Assembly (NCBI GenBank): GCA_003223595.1
Contig: QHVR01000320.1
Location: forward strand, 1 to 22,861
Reading direction: 5' to 3'
Source: Acidobacteriota bacterium
GTDB lineage: Bacteria > Acidobacteriota > Terriglobia > Terriglobales > Acidobacteriaceae
DNA: 22,861 bases
Shown here: positions 7,654 through 16,974 of the stretch, piece by piece
How positions within the stretch are numbered: position 1 is the first letter of the stretch
Layout of the letters: each line of letters begins with the position of its first letter
The notes under the pieces: generated by a model
Told to the model about the DNA's origin: nothing
The model's input: only the letters and a program-made list of their open reading frames with translations
Databases searched by the model: none
Made by a program: the position numbers and the translations under genes

Positions 7654-8139
7654 ATGGCCTTGGTTGTCCGCCCATCACCCATTCATTCTGTTGGCGTTTA
7701 CACCAACACCCCCATCCGCAAAGGAACCCGCATCGTGGAGTACGCGGGAGAACGCATCACCCCCGAAGAAGCCGACCGCCGCTACGACGGCGTGTCTCGT
7801 ACCTATTTATATGGTCTGGAAGATGGCAAGACCGTCATCGACGGCGAAGGCCTGGGCGCCTATCTGAATCATTCCTGTGATCCCAATTGTGAAGTAGACG
7901 AGGTGAAAGGCCGGGTATGGCTCTACGCCATCCGCAACATCGCCGCCGGCGAGGAACTAGTCTGGGACTACAACCTCTACGACGATGATGACCCCGCCCC
8001 GTGCCATTGCGGCTCCCCCAAATGCCGAGGCACAATGTACTCCCGCGAGTGGATGGCCAAGATGCGCCGTCAAGCCCGCAAGAAATCCCAGCAGCGCAAA
8101 ACAGTAAAGAAGAGGAAGCGCCAACCCGCGCCTGTGTAG
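7654..8139 (+). CDS. SET-domain protein lysine methyltransferase with post-SET zinc motif
   Basis: The 161-residue product is a compact SET domain. HSVGVYTNTPIRKGTRIVEY opens the fold at residues 11-30. NHSCDPNC at 72-79 is the AdoMet-binding and active-site signature. ELVWDYNLY at 101-109 carries the catalytic Tyr region. A post-SET motif CHCGSPKC follows at 117-124; in post-SET enzymes its three Cys plus one Cys near the NHSC loop bind a structural zinc. The C-terminal tail (134-161) is very basic (KKSQQRKTVKKRKR) and could bind nucleic acid or be a self-methylation target. The expected reaction is AdoMet-dependent lysine methylation of a protein; the target is unknown. The gene is 58 bp from the preceding one. 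No good ribosome binding site is visible before the ATG. Confidence 0.9.
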   Translation: MALVVRPSPIHSVGVYTNTPIRKGTRIVEYAGERITPEEADRRYDGVSRTYLYGLEDGKTVIDGEGLGAYLNHSCDPNCEVDEVKGRVWLYAIRNIAAGEELVWDYNLYDDDDPAPCHCGSPKCRGTMYSREWMAKMRRQARKKSQQRKTVKKRKRQPAPV

Positions 8140-8155
8140 GGCTTGCAATGCCCAC

Positions 8156-8180
8156 GTAGAGACAGCCCCTTGGGCTGTCC
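8156..8180. repeat. Dispersed palindromic repeat, copy 3
   Basis: GTAGAGACAGCCC with a CTT loop and GGGCTGTC gives an 8-bp perfect stem (8161-8168 with 8172-8179), starting 21 bp after the SET gene stop. The following 100 bp up to the permease end is made of further repetitive GC-rich fragments (GCGAAGCGAGGCGGAAGCGG, GGACGCCTCGTCC) with no gene. Confidence 0.8.
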
Positions 8181-8282
8181 CGCCGAAGCGAAGCGAGGCG
8201 GAAGCGGCAACACCGCCATCTGCCCGCAGACCCAGCCTGTGTAGGGGTGGACGCCTCGTCCGCCCGAGCCAAGCGAGTCCAG

Positions 8283-8850
8283 CTATCGATGCTCCGGCGC
8301 CTTCCCGTGCTCTCTCCACCCCTCAATAATTAAATACAGCACAGGAATAAAAAACAAATTCAGCACGGTCGACATAATCATCCCGCCGAACACCGTAGTT
8401 CCCACCGAATGCCGTCCATTCTCCCCAGCCCCGCTGGCGAACACCAGCGGCACCACGCCCAGAATGAATGCCAATGAAGTCATCAGGATGGGCCGCAGTC
8501 GGATAGTCGCCGCCTGTACCGCCGCTTCCACCAGCGGCACTCCGCTCTCGCGCAGTTGCTCCGCAAATTCCACAATCAGAATTGCGTTCTTGCTCGACAG
8601 CCCGACCAGCATCACCAGCCCCACCTGGCAGTACACGTCATTTTGCAACCCACGCAGCCACTGTGCCCCCAGCGCGCCCAGCAGCGCCATCGGCACCGCC
8701 AGCAGCACGATAAACGGCAGCACAAAACTTTCATACTGTGCCGACAATGTCAGGTACACCACCAGTGTTCCCAGTCCGAACAGAATCAACGACGTTCCCC
8801 CGGACTGCAGCTCCTCGAGCGATAACCCTGTCCAGCTATAAGAAAAGCCC
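8283..8850 (-). pseudogene. RND efflux permease, C-terminal fragment (out of frame)
   Basis: This frame encodes the end of an AcrB/MexB-type (HAE1) permease: GFSYSWTGLSLEELQSGG, then the last transmembrane helices with LSAQYESFVLPF, the intramembrane lysine motif GLSSKNAILIVEFAEQLRE and RLRPILMTSLAFILGVVPL. It continues the permease encoded upstream but in another frame (shifted by +2 relative to the N-terminal part). A TTG at 8787-8789 overlapping the upstream TGA could in principle restart translation, but it would fall within a membrane helix region and lose the preceding motif. A broken gene is the simplest reading. Confidence 0.85.
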
Positions 8851-11359
8851 CCGCAATCGCCTGCCCCGAACTGTACCCGGGCGCCGGTGACCCATCGATT
8901 TCCGCCGACCGGAAAAGGTTGTAGTGGCTGATCACCTGAGGCGTGGTGGTCTGCGTCACCGTGATCAGGTTATCCATTGGCACCATCGCCCCGCTATCCG
9001 AGCGCACATAGAAACGTCTCATGTCCTCCGACGTTGCGCGGAACTGCCGGTCCGCCTGCACGTAAACCCGGTACGAACGATTATTAAAATCGAAATCGTT
9101 CACGTAAGCCGATCCCATGTACACACCCAGCGTGTCCGTGATCTGCGAGAGCTGCACGTGCAGGCTCTTGGCTTTCTCGCGATCGATCGTGACCACGTAT
9201 TGCGGATCGTTCGCCGTGAAAGGTGTGTACAGTTGGGCCAACTCCTTGCGCTGTCGGGCCTGCTGGATGATTCCTCCCGCCGCACCAGCCAGTTCCTCCA
9301 GCGGATGTGCGGTCTGGTCTTGCACCTCGAACTGGAATCCACCAAATTGCCCCAATCCTTGGATCGCAGGCGGCAACGTCGCAAATACAATTGCCCCCTG
9401 CACCCCAAACAGCATCGGGCGCACACGGTGCACGATCGCCGGGGCCGAATGCTGTTCCCCCTTACGTTGCGAATATGGCTTCAGCGGGACGAAAATCAGC
9501 CCCTGGTTCGCCGCTGCTCCCGCGAAGCTGAATCCGGCTATCGAAAACGTGCCCTCCGCCTCCGGCACGTGCGCCAGCATGCCCGCGATCTGCGTTCCGA
9601 TCGCCTTCGTGTATTCCAGCGAAGCTCCCGACGGTGCCTGAATCACGATAATGAAGTATCCCTGGTCTTCATCGGGCACAAACCCGGTCGGAACTCGCGT
9701 GAACACGACATACGTAAGCCCCAGTCCAATCAAGAACACGATCGCCATCACGAACTTGAAGTCTAGAAAACGATGCAATAACGCTTGGTAGCCCCTCGTC
9801 ATCGCCGCAACGCCCTGGTCGAACTTTCGGAGCCACCACCATTTCCCCCCATGCGGTCCGGCAAGAAAAATCGCCGCCAAGGCCGGCGCCAGGGTTAACG
9901 CATTGAAGGCGGAGATGGCGATCGAAAATGCGATTGTCAGTGCAAATTGCCGGAACAGGATGCCCGTCGTTCCGGGAAAGAATGCCACCGGAACGAATAC
10001 CGCAACCAGCACCAGCGATGTAGCAATGACTGCGCTGGTAATCTCCGCCGTGGCCGCGGTGGCCGCTTTGCGAGAGTCGTGCTCTCCCCCCGAAATATGC
10101 CGCTCGATGTTCTCGATCACCACAATCGCGTCGTCGACTACCAATCCCGTTGCGAGCGTGATCCCAAACAGGGTCAGCGTATTGATCGAGAACCCGAGCA
10201 ACTTCACGAATGCGAAAGTCCCAATCAGCGAAACTGGAGTCGCGATGAAGTGAATCATCGTCGTGCGCCAGTCCCCGAGAAAAATAAAGATCACCAGGAT
10301 GACCAGCGCGATTGCCCCACCCACCGTAAACAGCACGTCCTTGATCGACTCGCTGACGGCATCCGTGGTATCGAATGCCAGGTGGTAATGCATCCCCGGT
10401 GGAAAACTCTTCGACAGGCGATCCAGTTCGGCCAGCGCCCGCCGGTCCACATCCAGCGCGTTCGCTGTTGAAAGTTGCACTACCGCGATTCCCACCGCAT
10501 CCTGCCCATTGAATTGCAGATCCGAAGCGTAGTTTTCCGCCCCGAGCTCAGCGTGCCCCACGTCTTTCAAGCGAACCAGCGTGCCATCCACGTTCGTTTT
10601 CAGGATGACGTTGTCGAACTGTGCCGCCTCGCTCAATCGTCCCACCGCCCGCACGCTTACCTGGTACGATTGCCCCGGAACCGACGGCTGCTGCCCCACC
10701 TGTCCGGCAGCAACTTCTACGTTCTGTTCGCCCAGCGCAGCGACCACGTCAGGAGCCGTCAACCCGCGTCCCGCCATTCGCACCGGGTCCAGCCACAGCC
10801 GCATCGAGTACTTGCGCTCGCCGAAAATAATGACGTCCGCCACTCCCGGAATTCTCTTCAGCGCGTCTCGCACATAAACATCGAGATAATTGCTCATGAA
10901 CAGCGGTGGATACTTGTTGTTGTCCGAGATGACAGCCGCGCCAAAAACAAAGTTCTGCGAGGTCTTTTGCGTGGTAATGCCAACTGCTTTCACCGCGCTC
11001 GGCAATCTGCCCTGTGCGGTATTGACGCGGTTCTGAATATCGACGGTCGCCAGGTCCGGATCCCGGCCCAAATCAAAGGTCACGCTGATCTGGCTGGTCC
11101 CGTCATTCCCGCTGGTCGAGGTGATGTACTTCATTCCCTCAGAGCCGTTGATCTGCTGTTCCAGAGGAATGGTGACCGCGCTCTCCACGGTTTGCGCGCT
11201 CGCTCCGATGTAGAAGCTCGACACCCCGACCCGCGGAGGCGCCAGGTTGGGAAACTGCGCCACCGGCAATGTGGGAATGACGGCTGCGCCTGCCAGGATG
11301 ATCAGCAGCGCGCAAACGCTGGCAAAGACAGGACGACGTACGAAAAAATCAACAAACAT
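8786..11359 (-). pseudogene. RND (HAE1) efflux permease, N-terminal 80 percent, frameshifted
   Basis: The ATG at 11357-11359 has AGGA at 6-7 nt spacing. The product begins MFVDFFVRRPVFASVCALLI, the cytoplasmic N-terminus and first helix of HAE1 pumps. The proton-relay pair is intact as VVDDAIVV (Asp409 and Asp410, matching AcrB Asp407/408). The porter and docking domains follow in the usual order. Similarity ends at PGYSSGQAIAG near residue 833; the next 24 residues are nonsense ending in a stop. Family members have about 13 more residues before GFSYSWTG, so roughly 40 bp (3n+1) appear deleted around 8847-8854, in a G5 run. A full pump needs both halves in one chain of about 1,040 residues, so this one is probably inactive. 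It follows its adaptor gene. Confidence 0.85.
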
Positions 11360-11442
11360 GAATATTCCTGTACGCTGCTACAAAAGGTTTGTGCAGCCTA
11401 ATTAAGAAGTATGGAAGTTCAGTCTGAATGTCTTAGCGGTTT

Positions 11443-11540
11443 AGCTCACAGCTCACAGCTCACAGCTCATAGCTCATTGCTCACAGCTCATAGCTCATAG
11501 CTCATTGCTCACAGCTCACAGCTCATTGCTCACAGCTCGC
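11443..11540. repeat. Heptanucleotide tandem array, 14 units
   Basis: Fourteen uninterrupted 7-bp units, again [A/T]GCTCA[T/C], with the last unit AGCTCGC. The array fills 98 of the 183 bp between the adaptor gene and the permease gene and ends 2 bp from the adaptor stop. Such a long spacer is unusual inside an efflux operon. Confidence 0.92.
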
Positions 11541-11542
11541 AC

Positions 11543-12655
11543 CTAACTCTGCGGAATCACCGGCACTCCATCCAAAAGAAACTGCGTTCCTGAGACGATC
11601 ACCTTGTCCCCCGGCTTGATGCCCGCCAGCACTTCGTAGTCATTGCCCACGGTTTGTCCGATCTGCAGCGGCTTCTGCCGCGCGACAAACGAATTGCCAT
11701 TTTGTGGCTCGGCAACAAACGCGAAATACTGCCCGGCCAGGCGGGACACTGCCAGGATCGGCACCTCGGGATTTTGATGTGTTCCCCAAACCACCCGCGC
11801 CCGGATGAATTGCGACTGCCGCAGGCGATCATTCCCGTTCGCGATCCGCGCTTTGACCAGCACCGTCTGCGTGGTGTTATCCACCTGCGGCGAGATAAAG
11901 CTCACCCGCGTCTCCGCCATCACTTTTCCATTGCTGTCCAGAATTTGCACCGGAGCATTCATCTTCAACTGCGACGACCGCTCCACCGGAACATACACAT
12001 ATGCTTCCAGGCTGCCCGGCTGGTCCACCGTCGTCACTTGGGTTGAGGTGGTGACCCGATCCCCAACGCGCACCGGGACATCTCCCACAATCCCCGCTCT
12101 TGGTGCCACAACTTTGTAGTAATGGAGTTGCACCTCCTGCTCCCGCACCTGCGCGTTCAGCGAATCGATCTGCGCCTGCGCCGCATCCAACGTCGCTTTT
12201 GCCTGATCCAGATCCTGCTTGCTCACCACGCCAGCTGAGGCAAGGCCCTGCGTGCGCTGGTACTGTTGCTTCGCCCAGTTCAGTTGCGCTTCCTGCGCCG
12301 CCCGCGCACTCTCCAGGCTCTTCACCGTCGCCTGCTGTTTCAGCGGATCGATCTCCATCAGCGGAGCCCCGCCCGCGACCTTGTCCCCCGAATGCACAAA
12401 GATCTCTGTGACCACGCCTTCCACCTGCGGCATGATCACCGCCGAGTCCCGCGATTTCAGCGTCGCAACGTACTCGGAAGTGTCGTGCACCGGCACCGCC
12501 TTGGCGTCGATCACCTTGACGGGCATGGCCTGCGGGCCTCCACCTGGCGGCCCGGCCTGTGCCGAATTCTTCGAGCACGCCAGCCCTACGCTGATCCCTG
12601 ACAAAACCGCAAGCAGCAAGCTTTTGGAAAGATAGTGATGAATATTTTGCGCCAT
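11543..12655 (-). CDS. RND efflux periplasmic adaptor (membrane fusion) lipoprotein
   Basis: The 370-residue product starts at the ATG 12653-12655, which is followed directly by a lipoprotein signal ending in VGLAC (Cys27). The frame extends upstream to 12784, but that extension is polar, precedes the signal and overlaps the next gene's end. After a Gly/Pro linker come the membrane-proximal and lipoyl half-motifs (DSAVIMPQVEGVVTEIFV and VVAPRAGIVGDVPVRVGD), flanking an alpha-hairpin (about QATVKSLESARAAQEAQ to QIDSLNAQVREQ), then beta-barrel segments. It would link the inner-membrane RND permease to a TolC-type channel; no channel gene is nearby. Its partner permease downstream is frameshifted, so this adaptor may be orphaned or serve another pump. 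Confidence 0.9.
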   Translation of the reverse strand: MAQNIHHYLSKSLLLAVLSGISVGLACSKNSAQAGPPGGGPQAMPVKVIDAKAVPVHDTSEYVATLKSRDSAVIMPQVEGVVTEIFVHSGDKVAGGAPLMEIDPLKQQATVKSLESARAAQEAQLNWAKQQYQRTQGLASAGVVSKQDLDQAKATLDAAQAQIDSLNAQVREQEVQLHYYKVVAPRAGIVGDVPVRVGDRVTTSTQVTTVDQPGSLEAYVYVPVERSSQLKMNAPVQILDSNGKVMAETRVSFISPQVDNTTQTVLVKARIANGNDRLRQSQFIRARVVWGTHQNPEVPILAVSRLAGQYFAFVAEPQNGNSFVARQKPLQIGQTVGNDYEVLAGIKPGDKVIVSGTQFLLDGVPVIPQS

Positions 12656-12773
12656 AAATTGAAGACCAATTGTACGCAGCTTAACGTCTTTGCGCCCGCC
12701 GATTGTACCGCGAAATATCGTTTTTCTGTTTGACTCCGTCTCCTCTGGATCGGTCGATTTCCGAGTTCTCTGC

Positions 12774-13592
12774 TCAGTTCGCAATCATCTTCCCGAGAAT
12801 TTCCTTCAGTATCTTCGCCGCCACCATAGCAGTCAGCCCCGAAAGATCGCGCACAGGGTTATATTCCACCACATCCGCGCCCACAATCTCTCCTTCCACC
12901 GCATGCAGATGCGCGATCGCTTCCCGCACCGACATCCCTCCCGGTTCGCGATGCGAAATCCCGGGCGCGTACGCCGGATCGAGCACGTCCATATCGAACG
13001 AGATGTACACCGGCCCCGCAGCCTTCAACCGCGCATAGGCGGGAAGGTGTCGCATCTCGATCACCTCCACTCCAAACCTCTTCGCCTGCTCCCGCTGATG
13101 TCCATTGATGGTCCGAATCCCGATCTGCACCAGCCGTTTCGCCAGCCCGCTCTCCATAATCCGCGCAAAAGGGCAGGCATGCGACCACCGGTTCCCCTCA
13201 AAATCGTCGTACAAATCCGGATGCGCATCAAAATGAAAAATCGTCAGCTCGGAATATTTCTTCGCCACCGCTTGGATGATCGGAAACGTAATCGAATGAT
13301 CCCCGCCCAGCGACACCGCCCGCTTCCCCTGCCCGATCAGCCTACTCGCTCCAGACTCAATCGCCGCGAACGCATCTTTGTCGGAAGTGCCTGCCAGGGC
13401 CAAGTCCCCCGCATCCGCATACATTCCTTGGACCCCCAGGTCCACCCCAGTTTCCGTCCACCGGTTCGAAGCATCGCAACCGAGCGCCTCGCGAATCTTC
13501 GCCGGAGCTTCCGCCGCCCCGCGCAAATAAGAAGACTGCCCATCAAACGGAATCCCCAGCAGAGCAGGAATTTCTCTTGATCTCTCATCCAT
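12774..13592 (-). CDS. speB: Agmatinase/arginase-family ureohydrolase
   Basis: The 272-residue product is a full-length ureohydrolase. The binuclear manganese ligands are all visible: GGDHS (His99), DAHPDLYD (Asp122, His124, Asp126) and SFDMDVLDP (Asp200, Asp202). Glu243 sits in EYNPVRD. The family hydrolyses guanidino compounds to an amine and urea; agmatine to putrescine is the common bacterial activity, but guanidinobutyrase, formimidoylglutamase and related activities cannot be excluded, so the symbol is tentative. The ATG at 13590-13592 is chosen over an in-frame TTG at 13598, because AAGGTGG lies 6 nt before the ATG and directly abuts the TTG. It lies 118 bp upstream of the adaptor gene on the same strand; the relation is probably chance. 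Confidence 0.88.
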   Translation of the reverse strand: MDERSREIPALLGIPFDGQSSYLRGAAEAPAKIREALGCDASNRWTETGVDLGVQGMYADAGDLALAGTSDKDAFAAIESGASRLIGQGKRAVSLGGDHSITFPIIQAVAKKYSELTIFHFDAHPDLYDDFEGNRWSHACPFARIMESGLAKRLVQIGIRTINGHQREQAKRFGVEVIEMRHLPAYARLKAAGPVYISFDMDVLDPAYAPGISHREPGGMSVREAIAHLHAVEGEIVGADVVEYNPVRDLSGLTAMVAAKILKEILGKMIAN

Positions 13593-13631
13593 ATCCAACC
13601 ACCTTTCTTCCCGCTGATAGCTCCAGGTTTA

Positions 13632-13662
13632 CCCTGTGTTCCTCCGTGGCCCCTGTGGTGAA
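13632..13662. repeat. 31-bp dispersed repeat, copy B
   Basis: Starts CCCTGTGTTCCTCCGTGG and ends CCCTGTGGTGAA; two mismatches to 5794-5824. It lies in the divergent gap, 62 bp before the ATG at 13724 and 40 bp from the ureohydrolase start on the other strand. Confidence 0.85.
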
Positions 13663-13723
13663 TCCCCCAGCCTAGAATCTCGCGCACCCGCTCCCGCATC
13701 CTTTATTCTAGAAGCTGCTTCCT

Positions 13724-16219
13724 ATGACCCCGAAAGCCAAGAATGCGAACGGAGGCTCCGCCGCCGTTGAGACCCCCGCCTCCAACCCCGAGCGCGACCG
13801 CGTCTTCGCCAACTACCGCCAGTACGGATACCTCGAAGGCGATCTCGACCCCCTCGGATTCCTCCGCCCGCGCCTCACCCCCGAACTGGAAAAGGAAGGC
13901 GACTACGCCCGCGAAGCCCGCGCCATCTACTCCAGCACCATCGGCGTCGAGATCAATCACATCTACTCCCCCGTGCGCCGCCAATGGATTTACGAGCGCA
14001 TGGAGTCCCCCGCTCCCAAAGAAGATCAGCAACGCATCCTCGATCTTCTCACTCGTGCCGACATCTTCGAGTACGTAATGCAGCAGCGCTATCTGGGAAG
14101 CAAGCGCTTTTCTCTGGAAGGCGTAACCGCGCTAATCCCATTAGTCGACGAAGTCCTCGACACCGCCTCTCGCCTTGGCGCCATCGAGTTGGTCATGGGC
14201 ATGAGCCATCGCGGACGCCTCAACGTAATCGCCCATGTCGCCAAGCGCCCGCCCCAGGAGATTTTTGCCGGCTTTGAAGATGTCGATCCCCGCAGCGTCC
14301 TCGGCTCCGGAGACGTCAAGTACCACATGGGAGCGACCGGCGAATACGTCACCCGCAGCGGTGGCAAGGTCCACATTCACCTGGTCTCCAATCCCAGTCA
14401 TCTGGAAGCAGTCGATCCCGTAACCGTAGGCCGCACTCGCGCCAAGCAGGATCGCACCGGAGAAGGCGGCCGCGAAAAATATCTTCCTCTGCTTGTCCAC
14501 GGCGACGCCGCCTTCGCTGGCCAGGGAGTTCTCGCCGAGACCATGAACTATGCCGATCTCCCGGGATACACCGTGGGCGGCACGATTCATGTCGTGGTGA
14601 ACAATCTTCTTGGATTCACCACCAACTACACCGAAGAGCACTCCACCCGTTTCGCCGCCTGCATCGCGCGCCGCCAATCCATCCCGATTTTCCACGTCAA
14701 TGCCGAAGACGTCGATGCGGTAGTCCGTGTCGCTCGCATCGCCACCGAATTCCGCTACAAGTTCGGCACCGACGTGGTCATCGATCTAATCGGCTATCGC
14801 CGTCACGGCCACAGCGAGGTCGACGACCCCACGATCACTCAGCCCCTGCTCTACAAGAAAATCAAGCAGCATCCGCCGCTCTGGCAGATCTACGCCGAAG
14901 ACACTGGCGCAACCGACGCCCAAGCCCGCGCCGACGCCATCAGAACCGAATTCGAAGCTGCCCAGAAAAAAGCCGGCGCCATCAAGCACAAGCCCCTCCT
15001 GCGCGAGCTGCCTAAATATTGGAACAGCTATTTCGGAGGCCTCTACCGCCCCGAATACGATGTGGAGACCGGGCTCTCGTCCGAAGAATTATCTGAACTG
15101 ACGACGCGCCTCACCACGTATCCCGCGGACTTCCACATCCATCCGAAAGTAAAGAAGTTGCTGGAGCAGCGCGCCGAGATGGGCACAGGCAAGCGCCCGG
15201 TCGACTACGGCATGGCCGAGGCTCTCGCCTTCGCCAGCCTGGTCAAAGCGGGCACGCACGTTCGCATGTCCGGCCAGGACACCCGCCGCGGCACTTTCAA
15301 CCAACGTCACTCCGTTCTCATCGACATCGAGAACGAAAACGAATACGTGCCGCTCGAGAATATCGCTCCCGGTCAGGCCCGCTGCGAGATCTACAACTCC
15401 ACCCTCTCCGAAGCCGGAGTCTTAGGTTTTGAATACGGCTACAGCCGCGACTATCCCGAATCGCTTGTCCTCTGGGAGGCCCAGTTCGGCGACTTCGTCA
15501 ACGTAGCCCAAGCCATCATCGATCAGTTCATCAGCGCCGGAGAAGCGAAATGGAATCTGCTCTCCGGTCTCGTGATGCTCTTGCCGCATGGCTACGAGGG
15601 CCAGGGCCCCGAGCATTCGAGCGCGAGAATCGAACGTTTTATCCAACTCGCGGCAAAACACAATATCCAAATCGCCCAGCCTTCAAACGCCGCGCAGTAT
15701 TTCCATCTCCTGCGTCGCCAGGCTCTGCGCCACTGGCGCAAGCCACTGGTAGTCTTCACCCCCAAGAGCATGCTCCGCCATCCGGATGCCAGTTCGTCCA
15801 TCCAGGATTTCACTAACAAGAACTTCCTCAACGTTCTTCCCGACACTGACGTGGGCGAAGCCGAACGCATCCTGATCTGCACCGGAAAAATTGGCCACGA
15901 ACTGCAGGCCGAGCGAAAGAAGAGAAAAGACACCAGCACCGCGATCGTGTTCCTGGAACAGCTCTATCCATTTCCCGAGGAAGAAGTCGCCGCCGAATTC
16001 GATCGCCACGGCAAACACGCGGATATAGTCTGGGTGCAGGAAGAGCCCGCAAACATGGGAGCGATGTTCAACATGCTCCCGCGCTTGAAACGTCTCGTAG
16101 GAGATCGCCCCGTCCTAAGCGTGAAGCGCAGCTCCGGTGCCAGCCCCGCCACAGGCAGCTCCAAAGCCCACGAAGTAGAACAAAAAACCCTTTTAACCCT
16201 GGCCTTCACAATCAAGTAA
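13724..16219 (+). CDS. sucA: 2-oxoglutarate dehydrogenase E1 component
   Basis: The 831-residue thiamine-diphosphate enzyme decarboxylates 2-oxoglutarate and passes the succinyl group to the E2 lipoyl domain in the TCA cycle. Recognised segments in order: RFSLEGVTALIPLVDEVLD (substrate and cofactor pocket), MGMSHRGRLNV with His162, SNPSHLEAVDPVTVGRTRAKQ, HGDAAFAGQGVLAETMN (Mg/ThDP motif, Asp261), NNLLGFTTNYTEEHSTRF, IFHVNAEDVDAVV, and the transketolase-type pyrimidine domain (SGQDTRRGTFNQRH, LPHGYEGQGPEHSSARIERF). It is shorter than the roughly 930-residue Escherichia coli enzyme, mainly at the N-terminus. No E2 or E3 gene is adjacent. No strong ribosome binding site precedes the ATG. A palindromic repeat lies 16 bp after the stop. 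Confidence 0.95.
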   Translation: MTPKAKNANGGSAAVETPASNPERDRVFANYRQYGYLEGDLDPLGFLRPRLTPELEKEGDYAREARAIYSSTIGVEINHIYSPVRRQWIYERMESPAPKEDQQRILDLLTRADIFEYVMQQRYLGSKRFSLEGVTALIPLVDEVLDTASRLGAIELVMGMSHRGRLNVIAHVAKRPPQEIFAGFEDVDPRSVLGSGDVKYHMGATGEYVTRSGGKVHIHLVSNPSHLEAVDPVTVGRTRAKQDRTGEGGREKYLPLLVHGDAAFAGQGVLAETMNYADLPGYTVGGTIHVVVNNLLGFTTNYTEEHSTRFAACIARRQSIPIFHVNAEDVDAVVRVARIATEFRYKFGTDVVIDLIGYRRHGHSEVDDPTITQPLLYKKIKQHPPLWQIYAEDTGATDAQARADAIRTEFEAAQKKAGAIKHKPLLRELPKYWNSYFGGLYRPEYDVETGLSSEELSELTTRLTTYPADFHIHPKVKKLLEQRAEMGTGKRPVDYGMAEALAFASLVKAGTHVRMSGQDTRRGTFNQRHSVLIDIENENEYVPLENIAPGQARCEIYNSTLSEAGVLGFEYGYSRDYPESLVLWEAQFGDFVNVAQAIIDQFISAGEAKWNLLSGLVMLLPHGYEGQGPEHSSARIERFIQLAAKHNIQIAQPSNAAQYFHLLRRQALRHWRKPLVVFTPKSMLRHPDASSSIQDFTNKNFLNVLPDTDVGEAERILICTGKIGHELQAERKKRKDTSTAIVFLEQLYPFPEEEVAAEFDRHGKHADIVWVQEEPANMGAMFNMLPRLKRLVGDRPVLSVKRSSGASPATGSSKAHEVEQKTLLTLAFTIK

Positions 16220-16234
16220 CCCAGCACGACTCAC

Positions 16235-16259
16235 GTAGGGACAGCCCCTCGGGCTGTCC
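16235..16259. repeat. Dispersed palindromic repeat, copy 4
   Basis: GTAGGGACAGCCC, loop CTC, GGGCTGTCC gives a 9-bp perfect stem (16239-16247 with 16251-16259). It lies between two convergent stops, 19 bp after sucA and 22 bp after the DinB-family gene on the other strand, so it would form a 3' hairpin in both transcripts. No T-run follows in either direction. Confidence 0.85.
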
Positions 16260-16281
16260 AAGGTTTTGGTCCACCCCATCG

Positions 16282-16878
16282 CTACCTCCCAGCTCGCTCC
16301 GTAACCGCCTTCTCGCCCGCCCCCGGCAACTCCGCCTTAGGCTTCTCCGCCAACAAATCCTCCAAACTCGAATAAGCGTAGATCGTAGGCGCATGATCAG
16401 CCATCAGCCCCCCAGTATCCGCAGTCGGACCGTAATTGCTGTGCACCTCGCGCGCCAGCATCCGCAACATTGCCATCAACTGTCCTCGATGATGCGACGT
16501 GTGCGTCATCCGGCGAACCATCACCCAGGCCCGCGATCGCGGCACATCAAAGAACGTCGTCTTTGCCTCCCACCAGCCCTCCTGTTTCGCCTCCAGAACC
16601 GCCAGTCGCCTCCCGCTGTCCTCCGCATAGCGCCGGATGAATTCGATCCGCGTCTCGCGCTGCGGCAGCGGCGGCGCTGATACATCAATCCCCAGCATGT
16701 TGCGGAACCACAGATCCTCGCTTACGCACTGATGCACCATCTGCTCCAGCACGCTGCGCCCGCGCAGATCGCTCTCATTCGGCCGCACCCGCAAATCCTC
16801 GTCCCGGAACTCGCTCCACACGCTGAGCACCTTGATCCGTTCCGTCGCGTAACTCTCCACCAGAAAGTCGTATCTCAT
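16282..16878 (-). CDS. DinB-family metal-binding protein
   Basis: The 198-residue product fits the DinB/YfiT four-helix-bundle fold. The usual three-histidine metal site is visible as His49 (MVHQCVSED), His126 and His130 (HTSHHRGQL). Many members are thiol-dependent or metal-dependent transferases; the exact substrate cannot be read. The ATG at 16876-16878 has GGTG at about 7 nt and is preferred over an in-frame TTG at 16899. The gene is convergent with sucA, and its 5' end is divergent from the hydantoinase-type gene 96 bp away, so the short gap must hold both promoters. The C-terminal 25 residues are polar and probably disordered. Confidence 0.85.
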   Translation of the reverse strand: MRYDFLVESYATERIKVLSVWSEFRDEDLRVRPNESDLRGRSVLEQMVHQCVSEDLWFRNMLGIDVSAPPLPQRETRIEFIRRYAEDSGRRLAVLEAKQEGWWEAKTTFFDVPRSRAWVMVRRMTHTSHHRGQLMAMLRMLAREVHSNYGPTADTGGLMADHAPTIYAYSSLEDLLAEKPKAELPGAGEKAVTERAGR

Positions 16879-16974
16879 TGCTGCACCAGCTTTATTCAAT
16901 TGGATCGCCGGTGCCTCGCTGATTACGAGTCCCCGGCCTTTTCGCAGATGTTACCCTAATCCGCAATCAAGACC

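Noticed and set aside
8786..8789. TTG/TGA overlap as a genuine two-subunit RND permease
   Set aside because: The conserved SYSWTGLSLEELQSGG segment lies before that TTG in the second frame, so restarting there would lose family sequence; a deletion with frameshift explains the data better.
10475..11401. Open frame (308 codons) on the + strand opposite the RND permease
   Set aside because: Arg/His-rich antisense composition and perfect overlap with the conserved N-terminal half of the permease.
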